Below, piece by piece: positions 61,882 to 64,000 of a stretch of 64,000 nucleotides of DNA. A program made the translations under genes and the position numbers. This stretch comes from Chroococcus sp. FPU101 (GTDB taxonomy: Bacteria > Cyanobacteriota > Cyanobacteriia > Cyanobacteriales > Microcystaceae), in assembly GCF_017312365.1 (NCBI RefSeq), contig NZ_BLJI01000010.1, positions 81,209 through 145,208 of the forward strand, given 5' to 3'. Below the pieces are notes generated by a model that worked only from the letters and a program-made list of their open reading frames with translations, was not told where the DNA came from and did not search any database. How positions within the stretch are numbered: position 1 is the first letter of the stretch; each line of letters opens with the position of its first letter.

Positions 61882-62487
61882 ATGGTACAAAATCGAGACT
61901 ATACCCTAATTATTGACAAAAGCGGTAGCATGGTCAAAATTGATCAGCTTGGGGGGAAAAGTCGTTGGAAACAGATGCAAGAGTCTACTCTAGCTTTAGC
62001 AGGAAAATGTGACATGATCGATCCTAATGGAATTACCGTTTATCTGTTTTCGGGTCGCTTCAAACGCTACGATAATGTTACAGCCTCTAAAGTTGAACAA
62101 ATTTTTATCGAAAATGAACCGATGGGTTCAACAAATCTGGCGGCTGTATTAGAAGATGCTGTAAATCACTATTTCCAAGAGAAAGCTACTGGGAAAGCTT
62201 CGACTGTTGGGGAAACTATTTTAGTTGTAACCGATGGCGAACCAGACGATCGTAAAGCAGTGATGAAAGTTATTATCGATGCTTCACGACGCATGGAAAA
62301 AGATGAAGAGTTAGCGATTTCTTTTATTCAAGTTGGACAAGATAGCGATGCAAATCGGTTTTTGCAAGCGTTAGACAATGAATTACAAGGTGTAGGAGCA
62401 AAATTTGACATCGTAGACACGATTACAATGGACGATATGGAAAATATGACTCTATCTGAAGTGTTGTTAAGTGCGATCGCAGATTAA
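61882..62487 (+). CDS. VWA-domain protein, copy 1
   Basis: This 201-residue protein is a single von Willebrand factor A domain. The MIDAS metal site has DKSGSM (about 12), the threonine in GSTNLAA (about 81) and TDGEPDD (about 121). It is very like the next gene (copy 2), with many identical blocks, so a tandem duplication made the pair. The stop is 13 bases before copy 2. VWA domains bind a partner protein through a metal ion. No signal peptide or membrane helix is present, so it acts in the cytosol. The partner is unknown. Confidence 0.85.
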   Translation: MVQNRDYTLIIDKSGSMVKIDQLGGKSRWKQMQESTLALAGKCDMIDPNGITVYLFSGRFKRYDNVTASKVEQIFIENEPMGSTNLAAVLEDAVNHYFQEKATGKASTVGETILVVTDGEPDDRKAVMKVIIDASRRMEKDEELAISFIQVGQDSDANRFLQALDNELQGVGAKFDIVDTITMDDMENMTLSEVLLSAIAD

Positions 62488-62500
62488 ATAGGTTTTAATT

Positions 62501-63091
62501 ATGATTCAAAATCGAGACTATACCCTAATTATCGACAAAAGCGGTAGCATGGCGAAAATAGACGATATTGGAGGTAAAAGTCGCTGGAAACAGATGCAAG
62601 AATCGACATTAGCTTTAGCCATTAAATGTGAATCACTTGATCCAGATGGAATTACCGTTTATACTTTTTCGGGTCGCTTTAAATGCTACGATAATGTCAC
62701 TTCGGCAAAAGTTGAACAAATTTTTAGTGAAAATGAACCGATGGGTTCAACAAATTTAGCGGCTGTATTAGAAGATGCAGTTAATTGTTATTTTAAAAAT
62801 AAGTCCTCATCTGGAGAAACTATTCTTGTAATTACAGATGAAGAACCAGATGACCGTAAAGCGGTGATGAAAGTTATAATAGATGCCTCCCGACGCTTGA
62901 ATAAAGATGAAGAACTAGCAATCTCTTTTATTCAAGTTGGACGTGATATTGAAGCAACACGTTTTTTAAAAGCTTTAGATGATGACTTACAAAGTGTTGG
63001 AGCCAAATTTGATATTGTAGACACTGTTACAGTAGAAGATATGGAAAATATGTCGTTATCAGAAGTTCTACTCAACGCTATTACAGATTAG
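62501..63091 (+). CDS. VWA-domain protein, copy 2
   Basis: This 196-residue VWA protein is a tandem copy of the gene before it. It keeps DKSGSM and GSTNLAA, but the third MIDAS segment reads TDEEPDD where copy 1 has TDGEPDD, and a short loop (KATGKASTVG in copy 1) is shortened to KSSSG. The two are therefore diverging and may bind different partners. It ends 20 bases before the Slr1339-like gene. Confidence 0.85.
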   Translation: MIQNRDYTLIIDKSGSMAKIDDIGGKSRWKQMQESTLALAIKCESLDPDGITVYTFSGRFKCYDNVTSAKVEQIFSENEPMGSTNLAAVLEDAVNCYFKNKSSSGETILVITDEEPDDRKAVMKVIIDASRRLNKDEELAISFIQVGRDIEATRFLKALDDDLQSVGAKFDIVDTVTVEDMENMSLSEVLLNAITD

Positions 63092-63111
63092 ACAGCAGGA
63101 GGGATAACATA

Positions 63112-63627
63112 ATGAGTGAATTAGATGATTTACTCTCTCAACTCAAAGCGGAATATACTAACCAAGAAGAACCGCAGTCTATGACTAAATCTCCTATTAT
63201 TCCCTCAAAGACGACACCTAAACCAACTTGCTCCTCAGTTGATAACTTATTAACTCAACTTAAAGGAGAAATTAAGGACAATCAACCGCAACCTACTACC
63301 TCAAAAAAAACATCCTCGCATAGTCGTTTTACTTCTCCAGTCGAACCAAACCTATTTCAAGAATTGCGTTCTGAGTACCAAGACAAAGACCAAATTGAAG
63401 CAGAACGCCAACAGCAGGAAATTAAAGAAAAACAGCGATTAAATGAACAAAGAGACCAAAAAAAACAAAAAGCTCTTAAAGAAAAAGCTCAAAATTGGCT
63501 AAAACAGCTAAATTCCAAATCAGATGAAGGAAAATGGTTCGAGGAATTTTCTTACTCCTATGACTCTAAAATTGAAGCAGCAATGCAATATTTAGAAGCC
63601 TTGCGTGAAAGCGGCATGAATATTTAA
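63112..63627 (+). CDS. Salt-stress protein, Slr1339 family
   Basis: This 171-residue polar protein begins MSELDDLLSQLKAEYTN and has a second VDNLLTQLKGEIKD, a third NLFQELRSEYQDKD and a charged middle (about 98-125, KEKQRLNEQRDQKKQK) that is predicted helical. The C-terminal part (about 138-171) ends WFEEFSYSYDSKIEAAMQYLEAL. That layout matches the Slr1339-like family, linked to salt response in cyanobacteria by name only. The repeated short helix DDLLSQLKxEY, DNLLTQLKGE, FQELRSEY suggests a binding motif that could dock to the VWA proteins. It ends the ndhN-VWA-VWA run. Confidence 0.8.
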   Translation: MSELDDLLSQLKAEYTNQEEPQSMTKSPIIPSKTTPKPTCSSVDNLLTQLKGEIKDNQPQPTTSKKTSSHSRFTSPVEPNLFQELRSEYQDKDQIEAERQQQEIKEKQRLNEQRDQKKQKALKEKAQNWLKQLNSKSDEGKWFEEFSYSYDSKIEAAMQYLEALRESGMNI

Positions 63628-63691
63628 AAAAGTCTAGCAGATTTTAAGGTTTTATGGTATACTAGATAAAGTGAAAAAATAAAAAAATCAC

Positions 63692-63762
63692 GCGGGTGTA
63701 GTTTAGTGGTAAAACCTTAGCCTTCCAAGCTAATGATGCGAGTTCGATTCTCGCCACCCGCT
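63692..63762 (+). tRNA. tRNA-Gly (anticodon UCC)
   Basis: The cloverleaf has acceptor GCGGGTG with CACCCGC, an anticodon stem TTAGC with GCTAA around CTTCCAA (anticodon TCC) and a T arm of GCGAG-TTCGATT-CTCGC. A TATACT box at 63658-63663 lies about 30 bases upstream and may be its -10. No CCA is encoded. Confidence 0.96.
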
Positions 63763-63878
63763 TATAAGACATAAAGTCACTAATTATTGGTCGTTCTATT
63801 TACAACGAGTAATACGGCACTAGCTTAAGACATTTTTTTGATGAGCTTAACTTTTTTTAGTTTTTGGACAAATTAATG

Positions 63879-64000
63879 TATAGCACTACAAAGCGTGTTT
63901 AGGACAATTATAATCTAGTATGCTCAAAAAAATGGTCAAGACCAAGTAAGAAGTATGCCTAGTGCCGATAGTTACGATCACAGAAAAAAAGCAGTTGAAG
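63879..64000 (+). mobile_element. Left end of a probable IS630-family element (partial)
   Basis: ATG at 63955 opens a frame MPSADSYDHRKKAVE that runs off the window, matching the N-terminus (M-P-x-S-Y-D-L-R-x-K-x-x-E pattern) of IS630-type transposases. A TA followed by TAGCACTAC at 63879-63889 may be the target duplication and left terminal repeat. Only the left end is in the window, so the right repeat cannot be checked. Confidence 0.5.

Noticed and set aside
1..64000. CRISPR array
   Set aside because: No regularly spaced direct repeats of 24-40 bases were seen, and no cas-like genes are present.

Overview
The window reads as a chromosomal stretch of an AT-rich unicellular-type cyanobacterium. 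The evidence is HIP1 octamers (GCGATCGC, e.g. 552-559), genes for photosynthetic/respiratory NDH-1 (ndhF, ndhN and a probable ndhP), a cyanobacterial AbrB regulator, a flavodiiron protein, glycogen synthase, a Tic22-like protein, a DUF3769 outer-membrane protein, an Slr1339-type salt-stress protein and a Ycf52-like acetyltransferase. I cannot name the species from sequence alone.

Layout. 1-6 kb: a HEAT-like remnant, ndhF, sbcC and a small membrane protein. 6-12 kb: a 2-oxoglutarate oxygenase, a stand-alone CheB-type esterase and a Crp/Fnr regulator that diverge around a perfect NtcA-type site, then nirB-nirD for NAD(P)H nitrite reductase, ending at a terminator set inside the 3' end of the Crp/Fnr gene. 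12-13 kb: two adjacent decayed genes (DUF29 and DUF2809). 13-20 kb: a GHL10-type glycosidase, an FHA-fused class A penicillin-binding protein, a frameshifted ABC-F ATPase and a vanadium-haloperoxidase-like enzyme. 20-30 kb: a phosphoesterase, egtD, ugd and a UDP-glucuronate decarboxylase, prmC and a Sua5/YrdC gene, tic22, tRNA-Pro and two GNAT enzymes. 30-42 kb: hydrolases, a beta-CASP nuclease, a Na+/H+ antiporter, a GT39 enzyme, cyAbrB, the Rrf2-GFA-cobD cluster and glgA. 42-52 kb: a flavodiiron protein, hicB-hicA, a GH38 mannosidase, a DUF167 pseudogene, a deleted ABC transporter and a CbiMNQO-type nickel/cobalt importer with a frameshifted M component. 52-64 kb: thrC with a MoaD/ThiS-like carrier, a STAND-like ATPase, a glycosyltransferase, a DUF3769 protein, a response regulator, ndhN followed by two VWA proteins and an Slr1339-like protein, tRNA-Gly, and the left end of a probable IS630-family element.

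The strongest theme is gene decay. Within about 50 kb there are eight broken loci. Three have single-base frameshifts (ABC-F, hicA, cbiM). Four have in-frame nonsense codons in otherwise open frames (HEAT remnant, DUF29, DUF2809, DUF167). One is a deletion that joins an ABC ATPase 5' end to a permease. A nucleotidyltransferase and a histidine kinase also lack catalytic motifs. This fits relaxed selection or ongoing genome reduction, although single-base indels could in part be assembly errors. Two families of short palindromic repeats punctuate the intergenic spaces.
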